Assembly: GCA_934435205.1 (NCBI GenBank)
Contig: CAKSAK010000007.1
Span: 1 to 64,000 of the forward strand
DNA from: an uncultured Ruminococcus sp.
GTDB lineage: Bacteria > Bacillota > Clostridia > Oscillospirales > Ruminococcaceae
DNA: 64,000 nucleotides
Reading direction: 5' to 3'
The notes beneath the pieces are model-generated. The model had not been told where the DNA came from, did not search any database, and saw only the letters and a list, made by a program, of their open reading frames with translations. This document shows, one piece after another, positions 15,739 to 24,010 of this stretch. Position 1 is the first letter of the stretch; each line of letters opens with the position of its first letter. The translations under genes and the position numbers were made by a program.

Positions 15739-17037
15739 ATGAGCACAATAAACGAAAGAAAACTTAAATTTGAAACACTCCAGCTCCACGTTGGTCAGGA
15801 AACAGCAGACTCAGTAACAGACGCTAGAGCCGTTCCTATCTATCAGACATCATCATATGTTTTCCATAATTCACAGCACGCAGCTGACAGATTCGCTCTT
15901 AAGGACGCAGGCAACATCTACGGCAGACTTACAAACCCAACTGAGGACGTTTTTGAAAGACGTATTGCCGCTCTCGAGGGCGGCACAGCAGCTCTGGCAG
16001 TTGCATCAGGTGCAGCAGCCGTAACTTATGCTATTGAGAACGTAGCACTTGCAGGCGACCATATCGTAGCTGCAAAGAACATCTATGGCGGCACATATAA
16101 CCTACTTGCACACACTCTTGTTGATTACGGCATCACAACAACATTCGTTGATCCGCTTGACCCAGCTAACTTTGAAAAGGCTATCAAGGAGAACACAAAG
16201 GCTCTCTATATCGAAACTCTCGGCAACCCTAACTCAGACGTAGTCGATATCGAGGCTATCGCAAATATCGCACACGCACACAATATCCCACTTCTCGTTG
16301 ACAGCACATTCGCTACTCCATATCTCGTAAGACCTATCGAGTACGGCGCAGATATCGTTATCCATTCTGCAACAAAGTTTATCGGCGGTCACGGCACAAC
16401 AATCGGCGGAGTTATCGTTGAAAGCGGCAAGTTTGACTGGAAGAAGTCAGGCAAGTTCCCACAGCTCACAGAACCAAACCCAAGCTACCACGGCGTAAGC
16501 TTTGCAGACGCAGCACCGGGAGCAGCATTTGTAACTAGGATCCGTGCTATCCTTCTCCGTGATACAGGTGCAACACTTTCACCTATCCACGCATTCATCT
16601 TCCTCCAGGGTCTTGAAACACTGTCCCTGAGAGTTGAGCGTCATGTTGAAAACGCACTTAAGGTAGTTGACTTCCTTAACAAGCACCCAAAGGTAGAAAA
16701 GGTAAATCACCCTTCAGTATCAGACGATCCAAGCCAGCAGGCACTTTACAAGAAGTATTTCCCTAACGGCGGCGGTTCTATCTTCACATTCGAGATAAAG
16801 GGCGACGCAAAGACAGCTCAGAACTTCATCGACCACCTGAAACTCTTCTCACTCCTCGCAAACGTAGCAGACGTTAAATCACTTGTTATCCACCCAGCGT
16901 CAACAACACACGCAGAGCTTAACGAAGCAGAGCTTGCAGATCAGGGTATCAAGCCAAACACTATCAGACTTTCTATCGGTACAGAGCATATCGACGATAT
17001 CATCTATGACCTCAGCGAAGCATTCGACGCTATCTAA
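15739..17037 (+). CDS. metY: O-acetylhomoserine (thiol)-lyase / cysteine synthase family, PLP-dependent
   Basis: The product has 432 residues, the standard MetY length (longer than MetB or MetC by an insert). MetY condenses O-acetyl-L-homoserine with sulfide to give homocysteine; some members also use O-acetylserine to make cysteine. Visible motifs are YGRLTNPTEDVFE near residue 60, the PLP-lysine motif HSATKFIGGHG, the insert containing YHGVSFADAAPGAAFVTRIR, and the C-terminal SIGTEHIDDIIYDL. AGAGG lies ten bases before the ATG. The gene is alone behind the cysteine-rich leader and ends at a strong terminator, so sulfur-amino-acid supply probably controls it through the leader. Confidence 0.96.
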   Translation: MSTINERKLKFETLQLHVGQETADSVTDARAVPIYQTSSYVFHNSQHAADRFALKDAGNIYGRLTNPTEDVFERRIAALEGGTAALAVASGAAAVTYAIENVALAGDHIVAAKNIYGGTYNLLAHTLVDYGITTTFVDPLDPANFEKAIKENTKALYIETLGNPNSDVVDIEAIANIAHAHNIPLLVDSTFATPYLVRPIEYGADIVIHSATKFIGGHGTTIGGVIVESGKFDWKKSGKFPQLTEPNPSYHGVSFADAAPGAAFVTRIRAILLRDTGATLSPIHAFIFLQGLETLSLRVERHVENALKVVDFLNKHPKVEKVNHPSVSDDPSQQALYKKYFPNGGGSIFTFEIKGDAKTAQNFIDHLKLFSLLANVADVKSLVIHPASTTHAELNEAELADQGIKPNTIRLSIGTEHIDDIIYDLSEAFDAI

Positions 17038-17090
17038 TAAAACCCTTTGCCATTACGGTTTTTACCTAAAAATACAGACCTCAATATAGA

Positions 17091-17127
17091 AACGGCTGAC
17101 AGGCGAAAAGCTTGTCAGCCGTTTTTT
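17091..17127 (+). terminator. metY terminator
   Basis: AACGGCTGACA pairs with TGTCAGCCGTT and is followed by a T run. The 3' arm overlaps the last codons of the converging toxin gene, whose stop is at 17115. Confidence 0.88.
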
Positions 17128-17450
17128 GATGTAAAAAAGCTCATATAATTTGTTCTTCCGTTGACTATTCTGTAAATAAGGACATTACCTGCTGTATTCT
17201 GCACCTTGTAAAGAATTATGTAGTCCTCGACCACAAGTTTCCGCAAACCTTTTCTTGCAAGCAATTCATCATTGATGACAGGGGCAATAAAAGGCTGTCC
17301 CGAAAGGTCGCTTATAGCCTTGTGTATCATTTTCATAATACGACCAGCCGCTTGCGGAGCATAAAGTTCTTTTGAAATATAGCCGAATATACTGTCGAGG
17401 TCTTTTCTTGCATGGGCAGTGAACTTAATAGTATACTTCTCAGTAGCCAT
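17115..17450 (-). CDS. Type II toxin, RelE/ParE family
   Basis: The product has 111 residues and the RelE/ParE fold signature. The N terminus TIKFTAHARKDLDSIFGYIS is followed by a helix pair and a C-terminal LRKLVVEDYIILYKVQ...VLIYRIVNGRTNYMSFF strand block. Such toxins cut mRNA on the ribosome (RelE) or block gyrase (ParE); which one applies cannot be told. It overlaps the antitoxin by 11 bases, with GAGGG six bases before its ATG inside the antitoxin gene, so translation is coupled. Its 3' end runs into the metY terminator. Confidence 0.9.
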   Translation of the reverse strand: MATEKYTIKFTAHARKDLDSIFGYISKELYAPQAAGRIMKMIHKAISDLSGQPFIAPVINDELLARKGLRKLVVEDYIILYKVQNTAGNVLIYRIVNGRTNYMSFFTSKNG

Positions 17451-17700
17451 ATTTCGCCCTCATTTCCGAGAGAACTTCCTCGCCGTCCAGCACATTGCCC
17501 TCTTCGATATCCTGCTCTGCTTCTGCTACCATTTGATAAAGTCGAATTTTCTCCACAAGCTTATCATAAGCCTGATTTGACATTACCACCATATCGCTAT
17601 AGCCGTTCTTTGTTACAAACACAGGCTCGTCCGTACTATGGCACATTTCAGATATACTGCTTGTATTTTTCAAGTCTTTTATAGGAATGATCTTAGGCAT
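17440..17700 (-). CDS. Type II antitoxin, Phd/YefM family
   Basis: The product has 86 residues. The N terminus MPKIIPIKDLKNTSSISEMC with TDEPVFVTKNGYSDMVVMS is the Phd/YefM DNA-binding fold. The acidic C terminus (AEAEQDIEEGNVLDGEEVLSE) is the part that wraps the toxin. The antitoxin is first in the operon, and such proteins repress their own promoter together with the toxin. The second ATG (17700) is preferred over 17709 because AAGGAG lies nine bases before it and directly abuts the first ATG. Confidence 0.92.
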   Translation of the reverse strand: MPKIIPIKDLKNTSSISEMCHSTDEPVFVTKNGYSDMVVMSNQAYDKLVEKIRLYQMVAEAEQDIEEGNVLDGEEVLSEMRAKYGY

Positions 17701-17733
17701 TTGTAACATCTCCTTACATCTTATTATGGCTTT

Positions 17734-17762
17734 ATAATACCACTATTATCCCATTTTGTCAA
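17734..17762 (-). promoter_or_regulatory. promoter of the toxin-antitoxin operon
   Basis: On the minus strand, TTGACA-17-TATTAT lies about 35 bases before the antitoxin start. The spacer and -10 contain ATAATAG/TATTAT direct and inverted A-T motifs where an antitoxin could bind. Confidence 0.78.
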
Positions 17763-17793
17763 GAGCATTATATCACCCTCAATAAAAAAAACG

Positions 17794-17826
17794 CAAAAAA
17801 GCAGGACAACAACAAGCCGCCCTGCT
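17794..17826 (-). terminator. terminator of the DUF3810-tsaE-tsaB-rpiB operon
   Basis: On the minus strand, AGCAGG and CCTGCT pair and a T run follows. It lies about 90 bases beyond rpiB; a heptamer repeat tract fills the interval. Confidence 0.75.
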
Positions 17827-17852
17827 CCATAAAGCAAAAAGTCAGAAAAATA

Positions 17853-17913
17853 ATTCATCGCCGCAGGCGATACCTTAATTCCTCACTCCTCACTCCTAAC
17901 TCCTCACTCCTAA
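17853..17913. repeat. heptamer repeat tract (CCTCACT/CCTAACT), next to rpiB
   Basis: CATCGCCGCAGGCGATACC is followed by about seven tandem heptamers of the form CTCCTCA/CTCCTAA, reaching the last base before the rpiB stop codon. A near copy lies at 30887-30941. Confidence 0.8.
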
Positions 17914-18351
17914 CTACTTCTCCAGCTCTGAGATCTTATCCACTCTCCTCTGATGTCTGCCGCCCTCGAACTCCGTTTCAAGGAAAACGTCCACCAGCTC
18001 GATAGCCAAGCCTGCACCAAGCACTCTCGCACCAATGCAAAGCACATTTGCGTCATTATGCGCTCTTGTATATTTTGCAGAGAAATAGTCCGAACAGCAA
18101 GCCGCTCTTATGCCCTTTATCTTGTTTGCGCTCATTGACATTCCAATGCCAGTTCCGCATATGAGAATTCCCATATCGTATTCGCCCGAAGCGACTTTCT
18201 CGCAAACTTCCTTTGCCTTGTCAGGATAATCCACTTTCTCTCCTGCCTGAATACCGAAATCAGTGTATTCCACACCCTTTTCGTCCAAATGAGCCAATAT
18301 CTCCGCCTTAAGCTCAGGACCTGCATGGTCACAGCCAATAGCAATTTTCAT
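17914..18351 (-). CDS. rpiB: Ribose-5-phosphate isomerase B
   Basis: RpiB interconverts ribose 5-phosphate and ribulose 5-phosphate in the pentose phosphate pathway. The 145-residue length is normal. The N terminus MKIAIGCDHAGPELK, the catalytic-loop Cys in ILICGTGIGMSMSANK, and the C-terminal EFEGGRHQRRVDKI are diagnostic for RpiB rather than the related sugar isomerases. It is the last gene of a minus-strand operon beginning with DUF3810; tsaB lies 12 bases upstream. Confidence 0.96.
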   Translation of the reverse strand: MKIAIGCDHAGPELKAEILAHLDEKGVEYTDFGIQAGEKVDYPDKAKEVCEKVASGEYDMGILICGTGIGMSMSANKIKGIRAACCSDYFSAKYTRAHNDANVLCIGARVLGAGLAIELVDVFLETEFEGGRHQRRVDKISELEK

Positions 18352-18363
18352 ATCAATTTCCTC

Positions 18364-19062
18364 CTATTTATCCCTATGTGCCTTATCCTTTTCCGCCTTT
18401 GTAGCCTGCAAATATGATACCTCCAGCCTGTCCGCAGAAACCATTATCTCAGGCTGAGCCTCCACCGCAAGACACAGCGACGACGCCCTCTGCAGCCTGT
18501 TCACATAGCTTGCAAGCTGAACATTTTCGTCGTCAGCGAAATATTTCGTCTTTATCTCTGCCGCACAGTCCCCCACAAGCATTGTCTTTTCAGTAAACTC
18601 ACCCGAAAAAACTTCCTCCTCAGGGCAAACTCTGTCAGCGGATATCCTCGTGACAACGCCGTTTTTGCACTGAAACTCGCCTGCATAAACTATCTTAGGC
18701 CTTGCCCTCATAACAGAAATTATCCTGCCCTCAAAACCTATGCAGTTGTACGCCAGCGAAAGCAGAGTGGAAACTCCTGCGCTTTTCAGGCTCTCACAGC
18801 CAAAGCACATTCCCTTTACAGCCGCCACGCCTATCCTAAGCCCCGTGTAAGACCCAGGACCCTTTGCAATAGCCGCACAATCAAGGTCAGTGTAAGTAAG
18901 CCCTGTTTCCTCAAGAGCCTGCTTCACCATAGGCAATATCACCTGGGAGTGAGTGAGCTTTGTGTATACAGACTTCTCCCACAAAAGCTTCTCTCCGTCC
19001 GTCACCGCCACCGATGCGACCTTTCCGCTTGTGTCAATAGCTAATATCTTCAAATCTTTCAT
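18364..19062 (-). CDS. tsaB: tRNA threonylcarbamoyladenosine biosynthesis protein TsaB
   Basis: TsaB is the non-catalytic partner of TsaD in making the t6A base at position 37 of ANN-decoding tRNAs. The 232-residue product has the ASKHA-fold start KILAIDTSGKVASVAV, the LTHSQVILPMVKQAL helix and IAKGPGSYTGLRIGVAAVKG. It overlaps tsaE by 29 bases. The ATG at 19062 abuts GAGGGAG with no spacing, while a TTG three codons in (19053) has nine-base spacing and fits the family start MKILAIDTS. The true start is therefore probably 19053. Confidence 0.93.
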   Translation of the reverse strand: MKDLKILAIDTSGKVASVAVTDGEKLLWEKSVYTKLTHSQVILPMVKQALEETGLTYTDLDCAAIAKGPGSYTGLRIGVAAVKGMCFGCESLKSAGVSTLLSLAYNCIGFEGRIISVMRARPKIVYAGEFQCKNGVVTRISADRVCPEEEVFSGEFTEKTMLVGDCAAEIKTKYFADDENVQLASYVNRLQRASSLCLAVEAQPEIMVSADRLEVSYLQATKAEKDKAHRDK

Positions 19063-19489
19063 CTCCCTCAGGTGCAGTTATGCTTATCTCCCTGCTGTCC
19101 TCGTCAATGCGCTGAATATCTATCCTCAAAGCGTCCTCAGGAAGCTCCTCCGCAATGTTCTCCGACCATTCCACCGCAAGCACAGTGTCCTCGTCCATGT
19201 AGTCGAAAAAGCCTGTAGTTTCCAGATCGTCCGCCGAATTTATGCGGTACATATCAAAGTGTATAAGGCTGAGCCTATCCCCTCGGTATTCGTTCACCAG
19301 CGCAAAGGTCGGTGAAGTCACCTCGTCACCAAGTCCCATGCCAATGGATATCCCCCTGGTAATAGTAGTCTTTCCTGCGCCAAGACCACCGCTGTAAGCG
19401 ATAAGATCGCCGCCTTTCAGCCGTCTGCCTATCTCCTCACCCAAAGCGATAGTTTCCGCCGCAGATGATGTTTTGTATACCTTTGTCAA
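19034..19489 (-). CDS. tsaE: tRNA threonylcarbamoyladenosine biosynthesis ATPase TsaE
   Basis: TsaE is the small P-loop ATPase that drives the TsaB-TsaD t6A machinery. The 151-residue product carries the Walker A motif GGLGAGKTTITRGI, the TSPTFALVNEY segment, the HFDMYRI motif and the VEWSENI motif, all typical of TsaE. It starts five bases after the C39-like lipoprotein gene and overlaps tsaB. tsaE-tsaB pairing is common in Firmicutes. tsaD and tsaC are not in the window. Confidence 0.96.
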   Translation of the reverse strand: MTKVYKTSSAAETIALGEEIGRRLKGGDLIAYSGGLGAGKTTITRGISIGMGLGDEVTSPTFALVNEYRGDRLSLIHFDMYRINSADDLETTGFFDYMDEDTVLAVEWSENIAEELPEDALRIDIQRIDEDSREISITAPEGDERFEDISY

Positions 19490-19493
19490 CCTA

Positions 19494-20294
19494 TCACCTC
19501 ATTTGACCGTCATCTTCCGTGTAGCCCACAATAAAAAGGCTGTTTTTATTCATAAGCTGATAAATGCTCTCCACCTCTGTCTTGTCCGCCGCTGAATTGT
19601 AGCAGTTGTAAACATACAGCCTGCCCTCCTCTTTAACAGCGAAAACCGTGTGAATACCGCTGAAAATATTCAACCCGATATGGTAAGAAACTATCACAGG
19701 CTTGCCCTCTTCAACAGCCGCCTGAGCCTCCTCAGCCTTATAAAATCTTTTGTATCCCACTCCCATTGCCTTAAAAAGACCGCTTATTTTTCTAGGATTA
19801 GACCCCAGCGAGCCGTCCGCCGCAATAAGAGCATTCTTTTCAAAATCATAAGCAAGCTTTGCAATGTCAGGCTCAAAGCCCTCGTATGTGAGATAATTAT
19901 AAGCCGCAATGACCTCACAGCCTACCCCTGCGAACCTGGATTCGCCAAGCATCAGATCGCACACAGGGGGATTTTCCTGCCCGTATTTCACAAAGCCATC
20001 TATCTTGATGTCTTTGTTGTGTGCATAATTTTCCGCAGCCCTGCCGCTGTCAGTTTCCTTATAAGTGTCCTCAAAAAGCCGCCACTTCATATCGTCCTCC
20101 GAGCTGTCGCTCTGAATACCGCTCTCATCACCGACCTGCGAACTTTCGTCAACTTCCACGCTGTCACTATCCACCACAGAGCTTTCCGCAGTAGTGGTAA
20201 AAGCCGAATCATTGAGCCTTTCACTGTCCGCCTTGTTTCCGCATGAACTGAGCATTATCCCGAGAAACAGAATGACCGCAAGAATTTTCATCAT
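19494..20294 (-). CDS. Lipoprotein with C39-like papain-fold peptidase domain
   Basis: The product has 266 residues. A lipoprotein signal ends in LSSC (Cys 18), and a long Ser/Asp-rich linker (about 20-70) precedes a C39-like domain. Candidate catalytic residues are Cys 126 (FAGVGCEVIAAYNYL), His 215 (GIHTVFAV) and Asn 230 (YNCYN). C39-like lipoproteins of Clostridia are poorly characterised; bacteriocin processing is unlikely because there is no ABC transporter. Its ATG overlaps the DUF3810 stop. It sits between a predicted metalloprotein and tsaE, so any link with t6A synthesis is probably only co-transcription. Confidence 0.82.
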   Translation of the reverse strand: MMKILAVILFLGIMLSSCGNKADSERLNDSAFTTTAESSVVDSDSVEVDESSQVGDESGIQSDSSEDDMKWRLFEDTYKETDSGRAAENYAHNKDIKIDGFVKYGQENPPVCDLMLGESRFAGVGCEVIAAYNYLTYEGFEPDIAKLAYDFEKNALIAADGSLGSNPRKISGLFKAMGVGYKRFYKAEEAQAAVEEGKPVIVSYHIGLNIFSGIHTVFAVKEEGRLYVYNCYNSAADKTEVESIYQLMNKNSLFIVGYTEDDGQMR

Positions 20295-21469
20295 AGCTCA
20301 CCCTTGTCCTTGAAGTAGTTGAGCATAAGGTCCACCATTCTGCCATAAGACTGCTTGCCGTCCTCAACGCCGTTGAGCTTCAGTGATTTTTCCATAGCCT
20401 TGTCAGATATCTCCCCCACTGCCTCGCTGTCGAAAACAGTGTCCTTAGCCTCGTCAACGCTCCGCCAGTAGTCCCAGTTGGCTTCCATATCAGCCCACAC
20501 CTCGTCGCAGATAGAGCTGTCAAATTCTATCTTTTTCTCGTCAGAAGCGTACTCAAATATTTTGTTTCTCACCTCACCCAGCGCCGCCAGATAGCCCGAA
20601 TAGCGGTAATCCGCATTGTCCGACCTGTCGCACGCCATAAAGGCGATAAAGTTCGCCTCGTCCTCCTGAATGTAGCCTTTCGTATGAGCAAGCTCATGGC
20701 AGATAGTGTCAGGAAGCTTCGCCTTATACATATCCTGATTGTAGTTAGCCTCCATAGAGAACGGGAAATAAATGCCCATAAGGTCCATTTGGCTCATAAA
20801 GAACGAGCATTTTATAGCTTTCGGAGTGACATAAAAGCCCCCGAGGTTTTTAAACTCGCTTCCAAGCCCACGCATAGCATCCTGCGCCGTCTTGTCAAGG
20901 TCAGCGGTCAGCACGAATTTTCCCTCGCTGTCACGCTCCACCTCTTTGCTAAGCGCATTTATCTCCGTCACAAGCTTGTTGCCAAGAGCTTCAAGCTCCG
21001 TCCTAGTGTGCTGTTCCGTAGGTATGCCGTTAAGCTCCGCAAAGCTTGAACAATGATAAAGCACGAAGCAGTTAAAGGTCTGCACCGTCACCACAAAAGT
21101 GACTATCCACATATAAACAAGCCCAAAAATTTTCGCAGTTTTCTTTCTCTTGCCTTTTCTGACTATCACAAGCACCAGCATAGCCACCAACGAAAGCGGA
21201 ATACCGAAAACCGCCACCGCAATAAGCAGTTCCCCGAAAGAAAACGGCAACAGCGAAGTGAGCCTGCCATATGTATTTTCCCAAATTGGAAAAACGTGAG
21301 CCGTATACCAGTCGCAGAACGCCGTGCTTTTCCAAGCGACCACGTTGAGCACCACGCTTATGACCACAAGGCAGCCGCAAGCCATGACCTGCCAGGAGAG
21401 ATGTTTTTTCCTGCCGTTCTCAGGCATTTTCACACTTTCCGCACTCTTTTTCACCGCTGTATCTGTCAC
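20291..21469 (-). CDS. DUF3810 membrane protein with HExxH metalloprotease-like motif
   Basis: The product has 392 residues and three N-terminal membrane segments (about 28-46, 78-102, 113-133). The large domain after them contains HELAH (258-262) followed by QEDEANFIAFMAC, a gluzincin-like zinc site with Glu 271 as a likely third ligand. The domain matches DUF3810. Protease activity has not been inferred beyond the motif. The start is GTG (21469) with GAGGTGA six bases upstream. It is the first gene of the operon and overlaps the C39-like lipoprotein by four bases, so two predicted envelope hydrolases are coupled. Confidence 0.87.
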   Translation of the reverse strand: MTDTAVKKSAESVKMPENGRKKHLSWQVMACGCLVVISVVLNVVAWKSTAFCDWYTAHVFPIWENTYGRLTSLLPFSFGELLIAVAVFGIPLSLVAMLVLVIVRKGKRKKTAKIFGLVYMWIVTFVVTVQTFNCFVLYHCSSFAELNGIPTEQHTRTELEALGNKLVTEINALSKEVERDSEGKFVLTADLDKTAQDAMRGLGSEFKNLGGFYVTPKAIKCSFFMSQMDLMGIYFPFSMEANYNQDMYKAKLPDTICHELAHTKGYIQEDEANFIAFMACDRSDNADYRYSGYLAALGEVRNKIFEYASDEKKIEFDSSICDEVWADMEANWDYWRSVDEAKDTVFDSEAVGEISDKAMEKSLKLNGVEDGKQSYGRMVDLMLNYFKDKGEL

Positions 21470-21549
21470 TGCCGCTCACCTCGGTTCGTATATTTTCACT
21501 TGCTATCAAAACACATTTGCTTGCCCGACGAAGTAACAAGCCAACGGTA

Positions 21550-22132
21550 ACAACATGGTTAGAATAACCATAAAAACTATCCTATCACATCTGTAGGGAA
21601 CGACGCCCTCGGCGTCCCGTTATTTCTCGTCCGTTGAATTAACGGAGAATATCACAACAATGTCGCCCGAATAATTCGACATCAAGAATATGACGATCAC
21701 GGCATTACCCCTCCGAACGGGCTGTCGCATTTCTGAATATCACGCCACTCTGCACACACGGGCTGTTCGCCCCTACAATGTTTCAGGATAGTTTGTCCCG
21801 CCGCAAAATCGCTACGCTCTTTGCGGGGTTACATTTGCTAAGGAAGATGGTAGGCGGTGCAGATTTTTCACTCCGATATTACTTTGTGGTAAGACACAAC
21901 TTTTGCGTGCTTTTTTCATTAAATCTGCACCTAGTCGGCTTACGCCGAATAAGGCTCTGCCTCATACTCCGCTTAGGGCTTTGCCCTAAGAACCCACAAG
22001 CCCTCTAACGCCGGGCTTGAGCCTGCGTTTTAGTGCTCGCTACGCTCGGTTCTGAGTGATTGGCTCGGTTCAGCTATGCCAATTCCTCATTCCTCACTCC
22101 TCATTTAACCCCCTGCTCCTCACTTAAACGGC
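21550..22132. repeat. repeat-rich intergenic region
   Basis: About 580 bases without a supported gene. Contents: a 7-bp inverted repeat ATGGTTA/TAACCAT (21555-21571); a diverged palindrome TGTAGGG...GACGCC-CTC-GGCGTC (21592-21620); GGGCTGTCGCATTTCTG (about 21719-21736); a palindrome relative CGGGCTGTTCGCCCCTACA (21758-21778); and, from about 22040, the composite GCTACGCTCGGTTCTGAG / GTTCAGCTATGCCA / CCTCATTCCTCACTCC tract. A 76-codon ORF at 21778-22008 has Arg/Leu-rich composition and no ribosome-binding site, so it is not called. Confidence 0.7.
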
Positions 22133-23803
22133 TTAGAACAATCCGTAGATATTGCCCTCATTATCGCAATCGATATTATAAGCCGCAGGCTTCTTAGGCA
22201 GACCAGGCATTGTCATAATATCGCCCGTATAAGCTACCACAAATCCTGCACCGGCTGAAAGCCTTACATCTCTTACTGTTATCTCATAATTCTCAGGCTT
22301 GCCAAGCTTTGTCGGGTCGTCAGACAGTGAATACTGCGTCTTAGCCACGCAAACAGGGATATCCCCGAATCCAAGGTCAGTGATCTCCTTTATAGCCTTT
22401 TCAGCCTGCTTTGTATAGATCACACCGTTTGCACGGTATATCTCCTTTGCAAGTATACCAAGCTTTTCCTTGATAGGAAGCTTCTCGTCATAAAGCGGCT
22501 TGAACTCAGACGGCTTTGTTTCGATAGTCTTGCAAACCTTTTCCGCAAGGTCGATACCGCCCTCAGAGCCTTTTGCAAAAATCTCAGCAAGTGAGAACTC
22601 AACGCCCATTTCGCCGCAAACTCTCTCGATAACAGCCAGCTCAGCCTCAGTATCAGTATGGAATCTATTTATAGCCACCACTACAGGCACACCGAACTTG
22701 TGCATATTCTCGATATGAGTTTTCAGGTTTACGATACCCTTTTCGAGAGCCTCAATATTTTCGTTGGTAAGCTCAGTTTTCGGAACACCGCCATTGTATT
22801 TCAGCGCCCTTACAGTAGCCACCAGAACTACACAGCTTGGTTTAAGTCCAGCGTATCTGCACTTGATATCAAAGAATTTCTCAGCGCCAAGATCAGAACC
22901 GAATCCAGCCTCAGTTATAGTGTAGTCAGCAAGCTTCAAAGCAAGCTTTGTGGCTCTTACTGAGTTACAGCCGTGAGCGATATTAGCGAATGGACCGCCA
23001 TGGATAAGCGCAGGATTGTTCTCAAGAGTCTGAACAAGGTTAGGCTTCAAAGCGTCTTTCAGCAAAGCAGTCATAGCACCACAACCGCCTATGTCCTTAG
23101 CGTAAACAGGCTTTCCGTCAGTTGTGTAAGCAACAAGAATTTTCTCTATCCTAGCCTTAAGGTCAGCCAGATCGGAAGCAAGGCAAAGAATAGCCATTAT
23201 CTCAGAAGCGACAGTAATCTGGAAAGAATCCTCTCTAGGAATACCGTTCACCTTTGAGCCAAGACCGATAACGATATCTCTCAGCGCTCTGTCGTTCATG
23301 TCAAGACAGCGCTTGAAAAGTATCCTTCTCTGGTCAATGTGAAGCTCATTTCCCTGTTGCATATGGTTGTCGATAAGAGCGCAAAGCAGGTTGTTAGCCG
23401 CAGTTATAGCGTGCATATCGCCTGTGAAGTGCAAATTGATGTCCTCCATAGGAACGACCTGAGCGTATCCGCCGCCTGCCGCACCGCCCTTGATACCAAA
23501 AACAGGGCCAAGAGAAGGCTCTCTCAGAGCGAGCATAGCTTTCTTGCCTATCTTGTTCATAGACTCAGCCAAACCAACGGAAATAGTGGTCTTGCCCTCT
23601 CCTGCAGGAGTAGGGTTTATAGCGGTAACAAGAATAAGCTTACCGTCCGGATCATTTTTAGTTTTAGCATAAAGCGACTCAGAAAGCTTAGCCTTGTAGT
23701 GGCCATAAGGCTCATAGTCCTCCTCTGAGATGCCAAGCTTAGCAGCGACCTCCCCAATTTTGAGCATTTTCGCCTGCTTTGCGATTTCGATATCTGACAG
23801 CAT
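22133..23803 (-). CDS. fhs: Formate--tetrahydrofolate ligase
   Basis: Fhs uses ATP to join formate to tetrahydrofolate, giving 10-formyl-THF for purine synthesis and one-carbon metabolism. The 556-residue product is full length. It shows the P-loop TPAGEGKTTISVGLAESM, the signature FGIKGGAAGGGYAQVVPMEDINLH, the GGCGAMTALLKDA segment and the C-terminal MTMPGLPKKPAAYNID. AAGGA lies nine bases before the ATG. The gene is monocistronic with its own promoter and a 5' leader of about 65 bases, too short for a THF riboswitch. Confidence 0.98.
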   Translation of the reverse strand: MLSDIEIAKQAKMLKIGEVAAKLGISEEDYEPYGHYKAKLSESLYAKTKNDPDGKLILVTAINPTPAGEGKTTISVGLAESMNKIGKKAMLALREPSLGPVFGIKGGAAGGGYAQVVPMEDINLHFTGDMHAITAANNLLCALIDNHMQQGNELHIDQRRILFKRCLDMNDRALRDIVIGLGSKVNGIPREDSFQITVASEIMAILCLASDLADLKARIEKILVAYTTDGKPVYAKDIGGCGAMTALLKDALKPNLVQTLENNPALIHGGPFANIAHGCNSVRATKLALKLADYTITEAGFGSDLGAEKFFDIKCRYAGLKPSCVVLVATVRALKYNGGVPKTELTNENIEALEKGIVNLKTHIENMHKFGVPVVVAINRFHTDTEAELAVIERVCGEMGVEFSLAEIFAKGSEGGIDLAEKVCKTIETKPSEFKPLYDEKLPIKEKLGILAKEIYRANGVIYTKQAEKAIKEITDLGFGDIPVCVAKTQYSLSDDPTKLGKPENYEITVRDVRLSAGAGFVVAYTGDIMTMPGLPKKPAAYNIDCDNEGNIYGLF

Positions 23804-23874
23804 TAGATCAAGTCCTTTCGGAAAAATTTTTTAGTATATCGGTAAAGACCCATATAAAATATCATACGCTATAT

Positions 23875-23903
23875 ATTATATCACATATCCGTGATGATTT
23901 CAA
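23875..23903 (-). promoter_or_regulatory. fhs promoter
   Basis: On the minus strand, TTGAAA-17-TATAAT lies about 70 bases before the fhs start. Confidence 0.8.
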
Positions 23904-23958
23904 TATTTCATATGTAAATAAACTATATAAACCGACACATTTCCGAACATCTCCCCAC

Positions 23959-23994
23959 AAAAAAAGAGCCGCCCCGCATTCCGCAGGACGGCTC
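23959..23994 (-). terminator. terminator of the SPFH/zinc-ribbon operon
   Basis: On the minus strand, GAGCCGTCCTGC pairs with GCGGGGCGGCTC and is followed by seven T residues, 16 bases beyond the SPFH gene stop. Confidence 0.88.
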
Positions 23995-24010
23995 AAAGTA
24001 ACTATAAGAA

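Noticed and set aside
21778..22008. 76-codon plus-strand ORF (Leu/Arg-rich)
   Set aside because: It lies in repeat DNA, starts inside a palindrome copy, and has no ribosome-binding site.
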